Shown here: one piece after another, positions 17,150-28,998 of the stretch
Position numbering within the stretch: position 1 is the first letter of the stretch
How the letters are laid out: the number at the start of each line of letters is the position of its first letter
NCBI RefSeq assembly: GCF_003479605.1
Contig: NZ_QUHR01000004.1
Coordinates: forward strand, 146,248 to 210,247
DNA length: 64,000 bases
DNA from: Roseburia sp. AF12-17LB
GTDB taxonomy: Bacteria > Bacillota > Clostridia > Lachnospirales > Lachnospiraceae
Direction of reading: 5' to 3'
Notes under the pieces: model-generated
What the model was told of the DNA's origin: nothing
Databases searched by the model: none
What the model saw: the letters and a program-made list of their open reading frames with translations, nothing else
Translations under genes and position numbers: made by a program

Positions 17150-17190
17150 AGCCGTTAAGGAGTAATTTTTGCTCCCTAGCGGCTTATTTT
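17150..17190 (+). terminator. Terminator before the CwlT-like gene
   Basis: A stem formed by AGCCGTTA.GGAG and CTCC.TAGCGGCT is followed by a T-rich stretch (TATTTTATTTTTC). It ends the peptidase transcript 27 bases before the next gene. Confidence 0.7.
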
Positions 17191-17216
17191 ATTTTTCAAA
17201 GTAGGAGGTGAGAAAA

Positions 17217-19142
17217 TTGAAAATTAGAAAGGTTGATGACAAACCGATGGTCATTCACACCAAGGAGAAAGCCAAGATTCATGCCCACGAACCGAAGGGA
17301 GCCAAGATTAAGGGGAGTAACATCTATACAGTAGAGAGAGGTCCTAAGACAGCTGGTGCAAAGGTAACTAATACGGATAGAAAGAAGTCATATCGCAAGA
17401 GTACCATTCATCAGTCAGAGTCGAAGAATAAAGGATTATCAAGATTTAAGCGAAACTATAGAGAATCTAACACTTCCATCAAGACCAAGAACACGAATCT
17501 TCACATTGCAGGAAGAACAGGTGCACTTGCAGCCGGGGCAGTAACGGAGCATGTGGAAGGTGGTCAGGAGGTATCGCAGGCAGCATATCTTGCATATGAA
17601 GCAAGCCGACCTGTTACCGGAACTGCTTCCAAGGGTGCAGCACTTTTCAGGAAAAAGGCGGCAGCCGAGGCAAAGAAGCGAATCAAGAAGGTAGATGCAG
17701 GAAAGAAGCTGGCAAAAAAGACAGCAAAGAAAGCTGCCAAAGATACTGCCAAAACCGTAGCTAAAGAGACGGCAAAAGAAACAGCCAAGACTACTGCCAA
17801 GGTTGCAGCGAAAACTGCTTCAAAGACAGCTGCTACAGCGGCAGGAACAGCGGTTGCACCGGGAGTTGGTACTGCAATTGGCATAGCAGCTGGATATGCA
17901 GCAGGTGTGTCCATAGAGGTCAAGGATGAAAAGATGACCAACCGGAGCAGGAAGATAAAATTCTTTCTGGATAAGATGAAAGCACAGGAGAATCAGACAG
18001 ACAGCGTGGCAAAGCTGGTAAAGGATCTGATTGTGCGAAAAGCGATTACCTGGGTAAAGGCAGCGGCACCGATTGTCGGACTGGTGCTTTTATTACTTGT
18101 TCTTGTAGTTGCCATGATTGCGGTTCCGGTTATTGCGGCGATAGCAATCCTTTACAATTCTCCATTTGCTTTATTTCTGCCACCACTTGAATCAGGAGAT
18201 ACCGTGCAGACAGTAACGAGTGCTTATGTGCAGGAATTTAACCGGGATGTGAATACGAAAGTGAATGAGCATACCGGATATGACCTTGGAGAGCTTGTAT
18301 ATGTGGACTATGAAGGTATGGAAGAAAACCCAAGCAATTACTATGACATCATGGCTGTCTATATGGTCAAGCATGGTGTCGGAGATACTGCAACAGTCAT
18401 GAATGATACTTCAAAAGGCTGGCTGCAGGCAGTTGTAAATGATATGTGTTCATACACCACAAGCACAGGAACAAAAGATGTGGAAGAAACAGATGCAGAC
18501 GGTAATGTAACTACTGTCACGAAGTCGGTTCTGTATGTGAATGTCACACTAAAATCGTACAGGGATATGATTTCGGTCTATGGATTTAATTCTGATCAGG
18601 TGGAAATGCTTGAGCAGATCATGAGTCCTGAGTTTATGGGACAGCTTGGATATGCCGGAAGCGGAAGTGGAGGTGGAGGCGGCAGTCCGGGAGTAAGCTC
18701 CATGACTGAGGATGAAATCAATGCCATCCTAAACGAAATTACAGACAGCAGGCAGAAAACAGTCTGCTCCTATGCACTACACAGAGTTGGTTTTCCTTAT
18801 AGTCAGGATTTAAGAGACAGCGGTAACTATTATGACTGCAGTTCCTTAGCCTATTATTCATGGAAAGATGCAGGCGTGGATATTAGTTATGGCGGTGCAA
18901 CCACAGCGGCAGCGGAGGCACAGGGACTTGATGAAGCCGGAAAGACTGTCTCCTTTGATGAGTTACAGCCGGGAGACCTTATCTTTTACAGTTTTACAAG
19001 CAATGGAAGATATAAGAACATCAGCCATGTGGCAGTATATGTCGGAAATGGCAAGGTGGTAGAGGCACTTAATGAAAGTCTTGGTGTGGTCTACAGGGAT
19101 GTGGCAAGCACAGGAAAGATTGTTGTGATAGGAAGACCATAA
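17217..19142 (+). CDS. CwlT-like cell-wall hydrolase with NlpC/P60 domain
   Basis: A 641-residue protein expected to open peptidoglycan for the transfer channel. The order is: a basic N-terminal cytoplasmic region (residues ~1-250) with an Ala/Lys/Thr-rich repeat tract (AAKKTAKKAAKDTAKTVAKE type), one membrane segment (~280-315), an extracellular middle domain, a Gly/Ser linker, and a C-terminal NlpC/P60 domain. In that last domain the catalytic Cys lies in YYDCSSLAYYSW and the His in ISHVAVYVGNG. TTG 17217 is chosen because AGGAGG sits 8 bases upstream. The soluble repeat tract is longer than in textbook CwlT and may contact the secretion machinery inside the cell. Confidence 0.9.
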   Translation: MKIRKVDDKPMVIHTKEKAKIHAHEPKGAKIKGSNIYTVERGPKTAGAKVTNTDRKKSYRKSTIHQSESKNKGLSRFKRNYRESNTSIKTKNTNLHIAGRTGALAAGAVTEHVEGGQEVSQAAYLAYEASRPVTGTASKGAALFRKKAAAEAKKRIKKVDAGKKLAKKTAKKAAKDTAKTVAKETAKETAKTTAKVAAKTASKTAATAAGTAVAPGVGTAIGIAAGYAAGVSIEVKDEKMTNRSRKIKFFLDKMKAQENQTDSVAKLVKDLIVRKAITWVKAAAPIVGLVLLLLVLVVAMIAVPVIAAIAILYNSPFALFLPPLESGDTVQTVTSAYVQEFNRDVNTKVNEHTGYDLGELVYVDYEGMEENPSNYYDIMAVYMVKHGVGDTATVMNDTSKGWLQAVVNDMCSYTTSTGTKDVEETDADGNVTTVTKSVLYVNVTLKSYRDMISVYGFNSDQVEMLEQIMSPEFMGQLGYAGSGSGGGGGSPGVSSMTEDEINAILNEITDSRQKTVCSYALHRVGFPYSQDLRDSGNYYDCSSLAYYSWKDAGVDISYGGATTAAAEAQGLDEAGKTVSFDELQPGDLIFYSFTSNGRYKNISHVAVYVGNGKVVEALNESLGVVYRDVASTGKIVVIGRP

Positions 19143-19192
19143 CAGGAAATTTGCAGAGAGGGCATAGTCCCTCTCTGAGACTGGAGGTAAGA

Positions 19193-20089
19193 ATGGATTT
19201 AAAAGATATGATACTGGTAACAGAAAACGACAGGGGAACAGAGACAAATATGCTGATGACTCTGGATGATTATAAGAGTTTTATAGCAATTGATGATATG
19301 TCAGAGCTTGCAGAAAATTTGTTGCAGCTTGGAAGGACACTTGGTGAAGCAGATAACTTCACAGAGTATTACAGGGCAGCAAATGTAACTGTATCTGCGA
19401 GATTCTGTCTGGATGATATTCAGCTCGGACATTTTCTTCAGGGATTTTATAACGATTCCAAAGAATTCCGGTTTGATAAAGAAGCCAGTTCTTCTGAATG
19501 TGTTGCAAAGCTTAAGGAGATTGGAATGACCGATAAGGGCTGGGTGGATGATTTTAACCTGCATTATGAAATGGAGAACCGCTCATTTGAAAGGGGACAG
19601 ACATTTCATAACTTCAATGACCATGATTACATGGTGCTTGAAGCATTATCACCAAGGAATCTTGTGGTGATGGATATGAAGTCAGGTTCCCTTACAATCG
19701 CCCTTGGTGCGACAGAGTATAAGCGTTATCCGAAGGATGAGAAGCCTACAAAGGACAATACCACAATCGGGGTATCGTGGGAGCATGGCATTTATCTAGG
19801 TTCCACACTTTCAACTACAAATTTCAAGGCATACAAGAGGGAGTATGGCACACCGGAAAAGATAGAGGATATCTATGATTACAGGGCAAAGCTAAAGCAG
19901 AAGTTCTATTTTTATCAGGATATGTCAAAGGATGATGATGTACCAAAGAAGCTGCAGAATGACTTCCTTCACCAGATGTATGAGGATTTTGGAACGATTG
20001 AAGAGGACTGTTTTTACGACAGGCTGGAAGATGGAAAGTACGATGAAGGCTTTAAGGAAAGACAGGTAAAGGAAGAAAAGAGCCGGTGA
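19193..20089 (+). CDS. Conserved ICE protein of unknown function
   Basis: A 298-residue soluble, acidic protein I cannot assign to a characterised family. It carries no membrane segment. The sequence is mixed alpha/beta with conserved-looking aromatic blocks (WVDDFNLHYEMENRSFERG, YMVLEALSPRNLVVMDMKSG). The C-terminal ~60 residues are charged and helical. ATG 19193 follows ACTGGAGG; an upstream start at 19151 has no RBS. It lies 50 bases after the CwlT-like gene, in the same direction, and precedes the DpnD/PcfM gene. Proteins in this position recur in related ICEs, and a role in later transfer steps is only inferred. Confidence 0.7.
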   Translation: MDLKDMILVTENDRGTETNMLMTLDDYKSFIAIDDMSELAENLLQLGRTLGEADNFTEYYRAANVTVSARFCLDDIQLGHFLQGFYNDSKEFRFDKEASSSECVAKLKEIGMTDKGWVDDFNLHYEMENRSFERGQTFHNFNDHDYMVLEALSPRNLVVMDMKSGSLTIALGATEYKRYPKDEKPTKDNTTIGVSWEHGIYLGSTLSTTNFKAYKREYGTPEKIEDIYDYRAKLKQKFYFYQDMSKDDDVPKKLQNDFLHQMYEDFGTIEEDCFYDRLEDGKYDEGFKERQVKEEKSR

Positions 20090-20116
20090 TGAGATTTTTA
20101 CAGGAGGCGATATCAT

Positions 20117-20335
20117 ATGGAACAGGAATTTGATGTTGAGATAAAAGAAGTGCTTTCACGAGTACAGAAAGTAAAGGCAGAGTCGCTTGACGATGCCATC
20201 AATAAGGCAATGGATATGTATTATGCAGAGCAGATAGTCCTTGGAGCAGAGGACATGAAGGGAGTTGATTTTGCACCTATCAGCGAAAGTCAGCTCCCTT
20301 CTTCATTAAAAGAAAACGGAGGAAGAGCAAGATGA
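20117..20335 (+). CDS. DpnD/PcfM family small protein
   Basis: A 72-residue protein matching the DpnD/PcfM-like domain: an N-terminal strand (EFDVEIKEVLSRVQKVKAES), a helix (LDDAINKAMDMYYAEQ) and a final strand (IVLGAEDMKGVDF). The family is common in conjugative plasmids and ICEs; its function is not known. It starts behind AGGAGG, and its stop overlaps the ATG of the next gene, so the two are translationally coupled. Length is full for the family. Confidence 0.8.
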   Translation: MEQEFDVEIKEVLSRVQKVKAESLDDAINKAMDMYYAEQIVLGAEDMKGVDFAPISESQLPSSLKENGGRAR

Positions 20336-20700
20336 AAAGTGATTCAACAACAGTAATTAAGAACATGGAGTTTTTAGTAAAGGAACTTCATAAGGAGTGG
20401 GACAGATCGGGTGCTTCTAAGGCATCCGTTATTATTTCCCTTGAGGAAGTAGATGGTATCAATGATAAGTTAAAAGAGATTATCTATCAGACACAGAAGT
20501 CAGTCGATGAGGATGAGCTGACCTTTAAACAGAGCATTGCAAAGTCCAAGGAGTGCTATGTGCTTCTTCGTGTGGTGCGTAAGATTGCAAAGGAAAAGGA
20601 TAAATGCGAAAAACAGGCAATCGACAATGAATTTGCAATCGAGCTGGATAAGGATGAGTTAAAGCTCTTTAAGGGATTGTTTGCAGAGATGTTTAAGTAG
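20332..20700 (+). CDS. Small hypothetical ICE protein
   Basis: A 122-residue, mostly helical, Lys/Glu-rich soluble protein without a recognised domain. Its ATG overlaps the preceding stop (ATGA), and the giant methylase/helicase gene starts 14 bases after its stop. The sequence begins [20 protein letters not shown] and continues as amphipathic helices with a few Cys. The position suggests a partner of the large protein, but no direct evidence is visible. Confidence 0.65.
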   Translation: MKSDSTTVIKNMEFLVKELHKEWDRSGASKASVIISLEEVDGINDKLKEIIYQTQKSVDEDELTFKQSIAKSKECYVLLRVVRKIAKEKDKCEKQAIDNEFAIELDKDELKLFKGLFAEMFK

Positions 20701-20714
20701 AGGAGGACAAAGGT

Positions 20715-23700
20715 ATGGGCGTTGATATGAAGGTCAAAGCGATATACGATTCTGAAATTGGTAACATCACCAGAACAGATAAGAACTGGAAAGATGTTTT
20801 AAAGGTTGCAGGTCAGTTGTACCGCTATGAATTTGACAATATCGTTATGGTAACAGCTCAGAGATCTCCGGAGAGAAGCACACTTATGGCAGATTATGAT
20901 ACCTGGAAAAAGGTGGGAAGATATGTAAAGCGTGGTGCGAAAGGCTGTGCCATTTTCCCGTCAAGGGCACTGAATCCCCGTATGAGATATATCTTTGATA
21001 TCAGTGATACCGGAGGGAAGAATGTTAAGCTGACATGGGACCTTGAGGGAGAAAATCTTAAGGATTATGTGGATTTTCTTGTGTCAGAAGGTCAGATTGA
21101 GCAGTACGATAACAGCGACAGGGAGTCTCTAAAAAATATATTAAAACAGTTTACAGGAACAGATGTTTGGCTTATAATAAAAGAAGAGTTCGGAGACCGA
21201 ATGACCGAACTTATGCAGCTATCAGGTAGTGTGATAAAGGAAGAAAGTAAGAAACGCAATGGCTTACAGCAGGAAATGGACATGGAGCAGCTTGTATATG
21301 CAAGTGTCATGTATGCTGTAGGGACGAGATGCGGATTTGACTTATCTGTGCAAGAACAGGATTTTAGTCAGATCGTAAATATCAAAGACGAAGAGATCAT
21401 TTACCGTCTTGGTTCCATTGTATGCGATGTCTCCTGTAGTGTTCTTAGAGAATTTAGTCGTAACTTAAAGGCAATCGAGAGCGAAAGGAGAATTGGATAT
21501 GTTAGAAGAAATGACTTACAAGGAAGTGGACGGACTGCTTTATCCGCAGATAGAGATGCCGGACGAGACGGAGGATCTCACGAAGCTGGGCAAATACGGA
21601 AGGATGGCGATGAACTATCTAAAGGAGAACGAGCCGGCAAGATACAAGACGCTGATGAGATTCGGGAAGATGTACGAGAAGATGTCAGCGGTAGAGGAGG
21701 AAGCGAACCAGCTGTACGACCAGCTGGAGATGCAGTATCTGGCGAAGCACAAGCCACAGAATCCGTCATCGACAATGGAGATGTGGAAGATAAGAGAGCA
21801 GGCGAAGATGCAGGCAGAGGAAGTGGTACTGAATCAGATAGTGATGCGATTCCACTAGAATCAGATGATACAGAACTGAATAGGGAACTTGATGAAATCA
21901 ATTCATTGGGTGTTAGTAAGGAAGCCGAATATACACAGGCTTCCTTTTTTTTCGACCAGAATGGGCAGGCAAGCATTGGCACTATTCATACTGAGGACGA
22001 AAACAATAATCAGTTTATGCGTCAGTTCGAGCAGGACAGAAAAGCTGCATTAGCAGGTAAATACAATTACCTGAATCCCAAAAAGTCTGCAACAGTACCA
22101 AGTGAGTATATCAAACAGGTGCTTATGAGAGGTACAGGTTTTATCGGTGGCAAGGGCAGGGTATGCAAGATTTTTGAAACTGAGATTGATGCAGGAACCA
22201 GGGCAAAGCGTATCAAAGCAGAATATGGTCAGGGAGGTGCAGGCTGGCCGGTTGACGGACTGGGACTGCACGGATATGACACATTTCATGGGAATGGACT
22301 GCGTTTTCAGTGGCGAGATGAGGATGGAGAGGTTGAAGGATATGTTTCGTGGAAAGATATCGAAAAAGAGCTTGGTGTCCTTATTCTTACAGGGGAATAC
22401 CAGCCTGAGACACCTCGTATTGATGAGCTTGCGATGGACGGACTCCGTGAGGATGATGAGGTCATTGATGCCGAATACCGGGAAGTGGAACCGGAGGAGG
22501 CAGAATCAGAGATTGATGATTATGCAATACCGGATGAGCCGGAGAGCTATGCTTCTAACAGAGATTATGTAAGTGCAAAAGGCATGACACCACAGGAAAC
22601 TGCCGATGAAGACCGCATGGTAACACAGGCAGAATATGGTGCAGAGATAGAAGCTGAAACAACTGAAAAAGATCCATCAGAGCTTCAGTATATTACACCG
22701 ATTGATTATGCCAAGCGTATTGCAGAGCTTGATGAAGACCTGCGTGATGCGGCGGAGATTCTTGTAACAGATTGCAGCTGCTACACTCCGTTTAGGGCAT
22801 TCCTTATGGATGTGGTGCAGTCTGATTTTGCATTTATGCCCAATAAACTTGACCTTATCAGGGATATTGCATTAGGGACAGATAATGCAGAAAGAAAGGC
22901 ATATTCCAACAATAAGTATGGTCTTGTGGAGTACTCAATCAGAAGTGGATATGTGAAGATCAGCTATAAGAACAGGAATGGTGTGCGTAAGGAAGGTGCT
23001 CTCGACTGGCGTGAGTTATATGAGATTTTATCCTATATGGTAAAACAGCCATTTTACTGCGGAGAAGACCAGAAAAAGTATTATCAAGAGATAAAGCAGA
23101 AGGCTGACAGGGATAAGATGAATCCGGTCTATAAGAGATTCTTTGACATCGAGGATAGTGTAAAAGCTAATCGTCTTGAAACCAGGGAAAGAGCAATAGC
23201 GAATGGATGGGAAACCAAGATTGATGAGAATGGACATGTAGTTTCAGATGATGTGGTATCAGTATCTGTGGATGATATTCAGGCTGATACAGAATCACAG
23301 GAAACTGTAGATTTTACACCAAAGCAGGAACCAGTACAGCAAGTAGAAAGTCTTGAAAATGAGAAGAATGTTGCCGGGCAGACGAAGCACAACTTCCATT
23401 ACAATCTCTGGGAAATGGAAAAAGGCGGTGCCAAGACCAGATATCAGTGGAATATGGATGCAATTCGTACTTTAAAGCAGATTGAATCAGAAAACAGGCT
23501 TGCAACACCGGAGGAACAGAAAACCTTGTCGAAGTTTGTCGGATGGGGCGGACTGTCACAGGCATTTGACGAGGAAAACGCAGGCTGGAGCAAAGAGTAC
23601 AAAGAACTCAAAGAGATGTTATCGGATGAAGAGTATGCTGCAGCTAGGGCAACAGTAAACAATGCCTTTTATACTTCACCGGAGATTGCCATGTGCATGA

Positions 23701-26700
23701 ACTCGGCACTTGTCCAGTTTGGTTTCAGAGGCGGCAATGTATTAGAACCATCTATGGGTATCGGTAACTTCTTTGGGAGTATGCCGGCACCTATGCAGAG
23801 AAGTAAGCTGTATGGGGTGGAGCTTGACAGCATTTCGGGAAGAATTGCAAAGCAGCTTTATCAGAATGCCAATATCAGTATCACAGGATTTGAGAATACC
23901 ACATATCCGGATAACTTCTTTGATGTAGTTGTCGGAAATGTGCCATTTGGTGATTATAAGGTTTTTGATCCGAAGTACAACAAGTATAACTTCCGTATCC
24001 ACGATTATTTTCTGGCAAAAGCACTTGATCAGGTAAGACCGGGAGGCATGGTTGCGGTGATTACCACAAAGGGAACACTTGATAAGGCAAATCCTACTAT
24101 CCGAAAGTATCTGGCTGAAAGAGCAGAGCTTGTGGGAGCGATAAGACTTCCGAATACTGCATTTAAAGATAATGCAGGAACCGAAGTGACAGCAGATATC
24201 CTGTTTTTGCAGAAAAGGGAGAGAAAGATTGATATTGAGCCGGACTGGGTACACCTTGGTGTAACTGAGAATGGCATTGCAGTCAACTCTTATTTTGCAG
24301 AGCATCCGGAAATGATGCTTGGATCTATGGAATATGACACAAGGATTTACGGACAGGACAGCAGATACACAGTCTGCGTGAATGATGATGAGAACTTCAA
24401 TATTTATGAAGCATTAAACAAAGCTATCGGTAATATCAAAGCCCAGATGACAGATTTTGAGAGAGTGGCAGATGAGGCGGAGCAGACGGAGGAAGTTATC
24501 CCGGCTGATCCGGATGTGAGAAACTACACTTACACATTTTTTGAAGGAAAACTCTATTACAGGGAAAATTCCGAGATGGTAAGAAAAGAAGTATCACAGA
24601 CTGCCGAGGAGCGAATCAGAAGCCTTGATGAAATCAGACAGATAACAAGAGATCTGATTGATATCCAGATGGATGGCTGCAGCGAGGAGGAGCTTTCTGA
24701 TAAGCAGAGACTTCTTAATGTAAAATATGATGCCTTCGTAAAGCAGTATGGAGCCATTACTTCAAAAGCAAACAGAATAGCTTTCAGAGATGACAGCGAT
24801 TACCCACTTCTTTGCAGTCTTGAAGAAGTAAATGAAGACGGGGAGGTGAAAAAAGCGGATATGTTTTATAAGCAGACGATTAAGGCAAAGACTGTCATAG
24901 ACAGGGTTGAGACTGCTGTGGAAGCATTGAATGTATCCGTCAATGAATTTGGATATGTAAATCTTGCCTATATGCTCTCTATCTATGAGCCGGATATTAC
25001 TAATGTAAAGGAAGAACTTGCAGAAAAGTCCGGGCAGACAGCTGATGAGATAACATTTAGTGATGATGCTTTGGCAGAGCTTAGAAGGGCAGTTCTTGTG
25101 GAAGAGCTGGATGGATTGATTTTCCTAAATCCCGACCGCTACAACGAGAACAATCCCGACATCGGCTGGGAGACGGCAGACGAGTATCTTTCCGGCAATG
25201 TGAGAGACAAGCTTCGTGTAGCAAAGGCTATGGCAGCGGATACAGGCAATCCGCAGGCAGAAAAATTTGCAGGCAATGTGGCAGCACTTGAAAAGGTACA
25301 GCCGGAGTGGATTGAAGCCTCGGATATTGATGTAAAGATTGGCACGACATGGATTGAGCCGCTTGATTATGAGCAGTTTATCTATGAGCTTCTCAATACA
25401 CCAAGACGGGCAAGGGCAGTCAGAAGCCAGTTTTACAATACAGGCATTCAGGTACACTTAAATAAGATGAGCATGGAATGGTTCATCGAGAATAAAAGCA
25501 TGGATAAGCATTCAGTGGCGGCTACTAAGACCTATGGTACAAGCCGCATGGATGCTTATTCTATTTTTGAGGATACGCTGAATCTAAAGACAGTAACAGT
25601 CAGGGACAGGATTGATGACGGTGATGGCAGGTATCATTACGAAGTCAATAAGAATGAGACAATGCTTGCAAGGGAAAAGCAGAACATGATCAAGGAGAAG
25701 TTCAAGGAGTGGCTGTTTGCAGAGCCGGAGCGAAGACAGAAATATGTGGAGTATTACAACGAGACATTTAATAACATCCGCCTGCGTGAGTATGACGGAA
25801 GTCACTTACAGTTTCCGGGAATGAATCCGGCGATTGAGTTAAAGCCACACCAGAAAAATGCGGTGGCAAGAATTCTTCTTGGGGGAAATACTCTGCTGGC
25901 ACACTGTGTCGGTGCCGGAAAGTCATTTGAGATGATGGCTGCCTGCATGGAGCAGAAGAGACTTGGACTTGCCAATAAGACAATCATGGTTGTACCAAAG
26001 CCGCTTATCGGTCAGACGGCATCAGAGTTTTTAAGGCTTTATCCGTCAGCAAATATCTTAGTTGCCACGGAGCGTGATTTTGAAAAAAGCCGCAGAAAGC
26101 AGTTCGTATCAAGGATTGCAACTGGTGACTATGACTGTATCATCATGTCACACTCACAGTTTGAGAAAATCCCAATCTCCGCAGAGAGAAAGGAGCGAAT
26201 GCTTAACGAGCAGATTGATGAAATCAGCTATGCGATTGATGAGATGAAGGAGCGTAACGGAGAGCGATGGACTGTAAAGCAGATGGAAAGCCAGAAGAAA
26301 AAACTGGAGGAACAGCTGAAATCCTTGTCAGATGAGAGCAGGAAGGATGACCTTATTACCTTTGAGGAACTGGGTGTAGATTCTATTATGGTAGACGAAG
26401 CACATAATTTTAAGAACCTTGCGATTTTTTCCAAGATGAATAATGTGTCAGGTATCAGCAGTAGCGGAGCTAAGAAGTCAACGGATATGCAGCTTAAATG
26501 CCAGTATTTGTCTGAGATAAATGATGGCAGGGGTATTGTGTTTGCAACAGGTACACCAATATCCAATACCATGTGTGAGATGTATGTCATGCAGCTTTAC
26601 TTACAGAAAGCGGCACTTGAAGAGATGGGGATTTATCACTTTGATTCTTGGGCAGCAAACTTTGGTGAAGTGACAACAGCACTTGAGCTTACTGTAGAGG

Positions 26701-28367
26701 GAAGCGGATTTCGTTTTAAGAGCAGATTTAATAAGTTTACGAATCTGCCGGAGCTTATGAATATCTTCCGTGAGGTAGCAGATGTGCAGACCGCAGACAT
26801 GCTTGACCTTGATGTGCCAGCTCTCCGTGGCGGCAAGCCTATTATAGTGGAGTCGGAGCCTGACTGGTATGTGAAGCAGGTCATGGAAGACTTTGTTGTG
26901 AGGGCAGAGCGTATCAGAGGCGGTGGAGTTGATCCAAGCGTGGATAACTTTCTAAAGATTACCCATGAGGCAAGACTTCTTGGAACGGATGCCAGACTGA
27001 TTGATAAGGATGCGCCGAACAATCCGGATGGAAAACTCAATAAGGTAGCGGAGAATGTATGGAAAGAATATGAGAAAGGAAATGCTGATGGTCATATAGG
27101 CTGCCAGCTTATTTTTTCGGACATCGGCACACCGGGACCAGATAAGGACTTTACCATCTACGATTATCTGAAAGAAACACTGATCCAGTATGGTATTCCG
27201 GCAGATGAGATAGCTTTTATTCATGATGCCAAGACGGATGCACAAAGGGACGCACTTTTTAAGGAGATGAGGACAGGTAAAAAGAAGGTTCTTATCGGTT
27301 CAACGGACAAGTGTGGAACAGGTGTCAATGTGCAGACACACCTTGTTGCAATGCATCATGTGGATTGCCCTTGGAAGCCTTCTTCTATTGAACAGAGGGA
27401 AGGACGAGGCATACGACAGGGTAATGAAAATGAAGAGGTGGCAATCTACAGATATGTCACCAAAGGGACATTTGATGCATACAACTGGTCGCTTGTTGAA
27501 AATAAGCAGCGATTCATCAGTCAGGTCATGACAAGCAAGGCTGTAAGCCGAAGCTGTGAGGATATCGACGAGGCAACACTTTCCTATGCAGAGATTAAAG
27601 CGGTTGCCACAGGCAATCCTTTAATCAAGGAAAAGATGGAGATTGACAATGATGTCCAGAGATTAAAGCTCTTAAAGGCATCCTATGACAATCAGAGATA
27701 TGGCTTGCAGGATAACTTTATGATTAAGTATCCGAAGCTGATTAAGACAGCAACAGAAAAGCTTGCCAATGTAAGAGAGGATGTAAAGGCAAGGGATAAA
27801 GAGCTGATTGATAATCCGGAATTTGCCATTACCATAGGCAAAGTAACTTACACAGAGCGTGTGGATGGCGGAACGATGATGCTTGAAGCAATCAGTAAAT
27901 GTAAGACCGGAGAGACAACTGTAATCGGTAAATTCCACGGATTTGAGCTGCTTGTGGAAAAGAACTTCCTTGGCATCAATTATATGGTGCTTCGTGGAAA
28001 GACAGAGTATAAAGCAGAGCTTTCCACAAGTCCTGTCGGCAGCATGGTGAAGCTGGAAAACCTGTTCAATGGACTCCATGAGAACATTGATTTCTTTGAA
28101 AAGAAGATTGAGCAGTACCAGAATGACCTTGAAGCATCAAAGGCAGAGTATGACAAGCCATTTGCGTACAGCAAGGAACTGGAAGAAAAGCTGGCTAGGC
28201 AGTGTAAACTGAATGCCCAGCTTGACCTTGAGAACGCAAAGGCTGTGGATGCAGACCTGAGCGGACCGGAGGAAGAAAGAGAAGCTGATGACAGAATGGA
28301 ATCTGCAGCAATTGTAGCAGAGGATAAAGGTGCTTATCCAGCCGACAGAGAGGGCAGAACACGATAG
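20715..28367 (+). CDS. Giant DNA methylase/SNF2 helicase fusion protein
   Basis: A 2550-residue protein seen in many Firmicutes and Bacteroidetes ICEs. The order is: an ArdC-like N-terminal segment (residues ~1-110, with [16 protein letters not shown]), a low-complexity Gly/Asp/Arg-rich linker (~260-385), and further linker domains. Next comes an N6-adenine methylase-type core ([12 protein letters not shown] at ~1008 and GNVPFGDY at ~1072, where the usual NPPF is NVPF). An SNF2-type helicase follows, with GAGKS at ~1730, MVDEAHNF at ~1891 and [11 protein letters not shown] at ~2226. It may protect or remodel transferred DNA against host defence; that is inference from the domains. A second gene, TnpV-like, is encoded in another frame within its linker. 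Confidence 0.9.
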   Translation: MGVDMKVKAIYDSEIGNITRTDKNWKDVLKVAGQLYRYEFDNIVMVTAQRSPERSTLMADYDTWKKVGRYVKRGAKGCAIFPSRALNPRMRYIFDISDTGGKNVKLTWDLEGENLKDYVDFLVSEGQIEQYDNSDRESLKNILKQFTGTDVWLIIKEEFGDRMTELMQLSGSVIKEESKKRNGLQQEMDMEQLVYASVMYAVGTRCGFDLSVQEQDFSQIVNIKDEEIIYRLGSIVCDVSCSVLREFSRNLKAIESERRIGYVRRNDLQGSGRTALSADRDAGRDGGSHEAGQIRKDGDELSKGERAGKIQDADEIREDVREDVSGRGGSEPAVRPAGDAVSGEAQATESVIDNGDVEDKRAGEDAGRGSGTESDSDAIPLESDDTELNRELDEINSLGVSKEAEYTQASFFFDQNGQASIGTIHTEDENNNQFMRQFEQDRKAALAGKYNYLNPKKSATVPSEYIKQVLMRGTGFIGGKGRVCKIFETEIDAGTRAKRIKAEYGQGGAGWPVDGLGLHGYDTFHGNGLRFQWRDEDGEVEGYVSWKDIEKELGVLILTGEYQPETPRIDELAMDGLREDDEVIDAEYREVEPEEAESEIDDYAIPDEPESYASNRDYVSAKGMTPQETADEDRMVTQAEYGAEIEAETTEKDPSELQYITPIDYAKRIAELDEDLRDAAEILVTDCSCYTPFRAFLMDVVQSDFAFMPNKLDLIRDIALGTDNAERKAYSNNKYGLVEYSIRSGYVKISYKNRNGVRKEGALDWRELYEILSYMVKQPFYCGEDQKKYYQEIKQKADRDKMNPVYKRFFDIEDSVKANRLETRERAIANGWETKIDENGHVVSDDVVSVSVDDIQADTESQETVDFTPKQEPVQQVESLENEKNVAGQTKHNFHYNLWEMEKGGAKTRYQWNMDAIRTLKQIESENRLATPEEQKTLSKFVGWGGLSQAFDEENAGWSKEYKELKEMLSDEEYAAARATVNNAFYTSPEIAMCMNSALVQFGFRGGNVLEPSMGIGNFFGSMPAPMQRSKLYGVELDSISGRIAKQLYQNANISITGFENTTYPDNFFDVVVGNVPFGDYKVFDPKYNKYNFRIHDYFLAKALDQVRPGGMVAVITTKGTLDKANPTIRKYLAERAELVGAIRLPNTAFKDNAGTEVTADILFLQKRERKIDIEPDWVHLGVTENGIAVNSYFAEHPEMMLGSMEYDTRIYGQDSRYTVCVNDDENFNIYEALNKAIGNIKAQMTDFERVADEAEQTEEVIPADPDVRNYTYTFFEGKLYYRENSEMVRKEVSQTAEERIRSLDEIRQITRDLIDIQMDGCSEEELSDKQRLLNVKYDAFVKQYGAITSKANRIAFRDDSDYPLLCSLEEVNEDGEVKKADMFYKQTIKAKTVIDRVETAVEALNVSVNEFGYVNLAYMLSIYEPDITNVKEELAEKSGQTADEITFSDDALAELRRAVLVEELDGLIFLNPDRYNENNPDIGWETADEYLSGNVRDKLRVAKAMAADTGNPQAEKFAGNVAALEKVQPEWIEASDIDVKIGTTWIEPLDYEQFIYELLNTPRRARAVRSQFYNTGIQVHLNKMSMEWFIENKSMDKHSVAATKTYGTSRMDAYSIFEDTLNLKTVTVRDRIDDGDGRYHYEVNKNETMLAREKQNMIKEKFKEWLFAEPERRQKYVEYYNETFNNIRLREYDGSHLQFPGMNPAIELKPHQKNAVARILLGGNTLLAHCVGAGKSFEMMAACMEQKRLGLANKTIMVVPKPLIGQTASEFLRLYPSANILVATERDFEKSRRKQFVSRIATGDYDCIIMSHSQFEKIPISAERKERMLNEQIDEISYAIDEMKERNGERWTVKQMESQKKKLEEQLKSLSDESRKDDLITFEELGVDSIMVDEAHNFKNLAIFSKMNNVSGISSSGAKKSTDMQLKCQYLSEINDGRGIVFATGTPISNTMCEMYVMQLYLQKAALEEMGIYHFDSWAANFGEVTTALELTVEGSGFRFKSRFNKFTNLPELMNIFREVADVQTADMLDLDVPALRGGKPIIVESEPDWYVKQVMEDFVVRAERIRGGGVDPSVDNFLKITHEARLLGTDARLIDKDAPNNPDGKLNKVAENVWKEYEKGNADGHIGCQLIFSDIGTPGPDKDFTIYDYLKETLIQYGIPADEIAFIHDAKTDAQRDALFKEMRTGKKKVLIGSTDKCGTGVNVQTHLVAMHHVDCPWKPSSIEQREGRGIRQGNENEEVAIYRYVTKGTFDAYNWSLVENKQRFISQVMTSKAVSRSCEDIDEATLSYAEIKAVATGNPLIKEKMEIDNDVQRLKLLKASYDNQRYGLQDNFMIKYPKLIKTATEKLANVREDVKARDKELIDNPEFAITIGKVTYTERVDGGTMMLEAISKCKTGETTVIGKFHGFELLVEKNFLGINYMVLRGKTEYKAELSTSPVGSMVKLENLFNGLHENIDFFEKKIEQYQNDLEASKAEYDKPFAYSKELEEKLARQCKLNAQLDLENAKAVDADLSGPEEEREADDRMESAAIVAEDKGAYPADREGRTR
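21499..21858 (+). CDS. TnpV-like protein nested inside the helicase gene in another frame
   Basis: A 119-residue protein encoded in the +1 frame relative to the surrounding helicase gene. The sequence ([20 protein letters not shown] and later [13 protein letters not shown]) is that of the TnpV family, first described in Tn4451-type transposons. AAAGGAG lies 8 bases before ATG 21499, and the frame ends exactly before the linker region ends. Because the nested protein looks conserved and the host protein is low-complexity here, the nested frame is probably the one under selection. Its job in ICEs is unknown; regulation or excision has been suggested for TnpV relatives. Confidence 0.82.
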   Translation: MLEEMTYKEVDGLLYPQIEMPDETEDLTKLGKYGRMAMNYLKENEPARYKTLMRFGKMYEKMSAVEEEANQLYDQLEMQYLAKHKPQNPSSTMEMWKIREQAKMQAEEVVLNQIVMRFH

Positions 28368-28380
28368 GAGAGTGAATAAT

Positions 28381-28998
28381 ATGAGCATAAGAAAAGTGGT
28401 CGCAGGACTACTGATTGCAGCAGGGATTGCCATTATGGCAGTCCCTTTTTTCTGGCGGACAACCGGAGAAAAACAGACAGAACAGCTCATAAGTGAATTT
28501 GAGCAGACATTGGAGGATGATTACGATGAAGAAACAGATGTGGAGGAAGAGCAAACCTCCATTAGTAAAGAGGATGAAGCCATTCTTAAAGAAGGCGGTG
28601 TTATCGGCATCATTGAGATACCGGGCTTAGATATCAGGTATCCGGTAATGGAAGGAACCACAAGTAAAGTGCTTAATGCAGGGATTGGTCATATAGAAGA
28701 GACTGCAGGAATCGGAGAAAGTGGCAACTGTGTATTGTGCGGTCATAATGGCAGCAGATATGGCACATTTTTTACACCACTAAGTCAGATATCCATAGGT
28801 GATGAAGTAATGATAACCGACAAAAATGGGCTGAAGCATATCTATGAGGTAATAGAGACAGAGGTAGTAAATCCGTATGATAACAGCATCAAGACACAGG
28901 GTACAGAAAAAGAATTAACTCTTTTTACCTGTTCCCAGAAAGGAACCATGCGTTTTGTGGTCAGGTGCATTTATAAGGAGGCGGTGATGGATGAATAA
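28381..28998 (+). CDS. Sortase
   Basis: A 205-residue class B-like sortase with an N-terminal membrane anchor (VVAGLLIAAGIAIMAVPFF). The catalytic set is visible: His in LCGHNGSRYG, Cys in LTLFTCS and Arg in MRFVVRC. ATG 28381 follows GGAGAG; an upstream in-frame start at 28330 has no RBS. It starts 13 bases after the helicase stop and overlaps the next gene by 8 bases. Element-borne sortases usually anchor element-encoded surface proteins. A substrate with a sorting signal in the ICE itself was not seen here; the surface protein at 52.8 kb lies beyond the element. Confidence 0.88.
   Translation: MSIRKVVAGLLIAAGIAIMAVPFFWRTTGEKQTEQLISEFEQTLEDDYDEETDVEEEQTSISKEDEAILKEGGVIGIIEIPGLDIRYPVMEGTTSKVLNAGIGHIEETAGIGESGNCVLCGHNGSRYGTFFTPLSQISIGDEVMITDKNGLKHIYEVIETEVVNPYDNSIKTQGTEKELTLFTCSQKGTMRFVVRCIYKEAVMDE

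Noticed and set aside
17564..17941. Ala/Val-rich minus-strand frame opposite the hydrolase gene
   Set aside because: It mirrors the Ala/Lys repeat tract on the coding strand and lacks start signals.
24557..27245. Several minus-strand frames opposite the helicase gene
   Set aside because: All overlap strong domain motifs on the plus strand and have no RBS.
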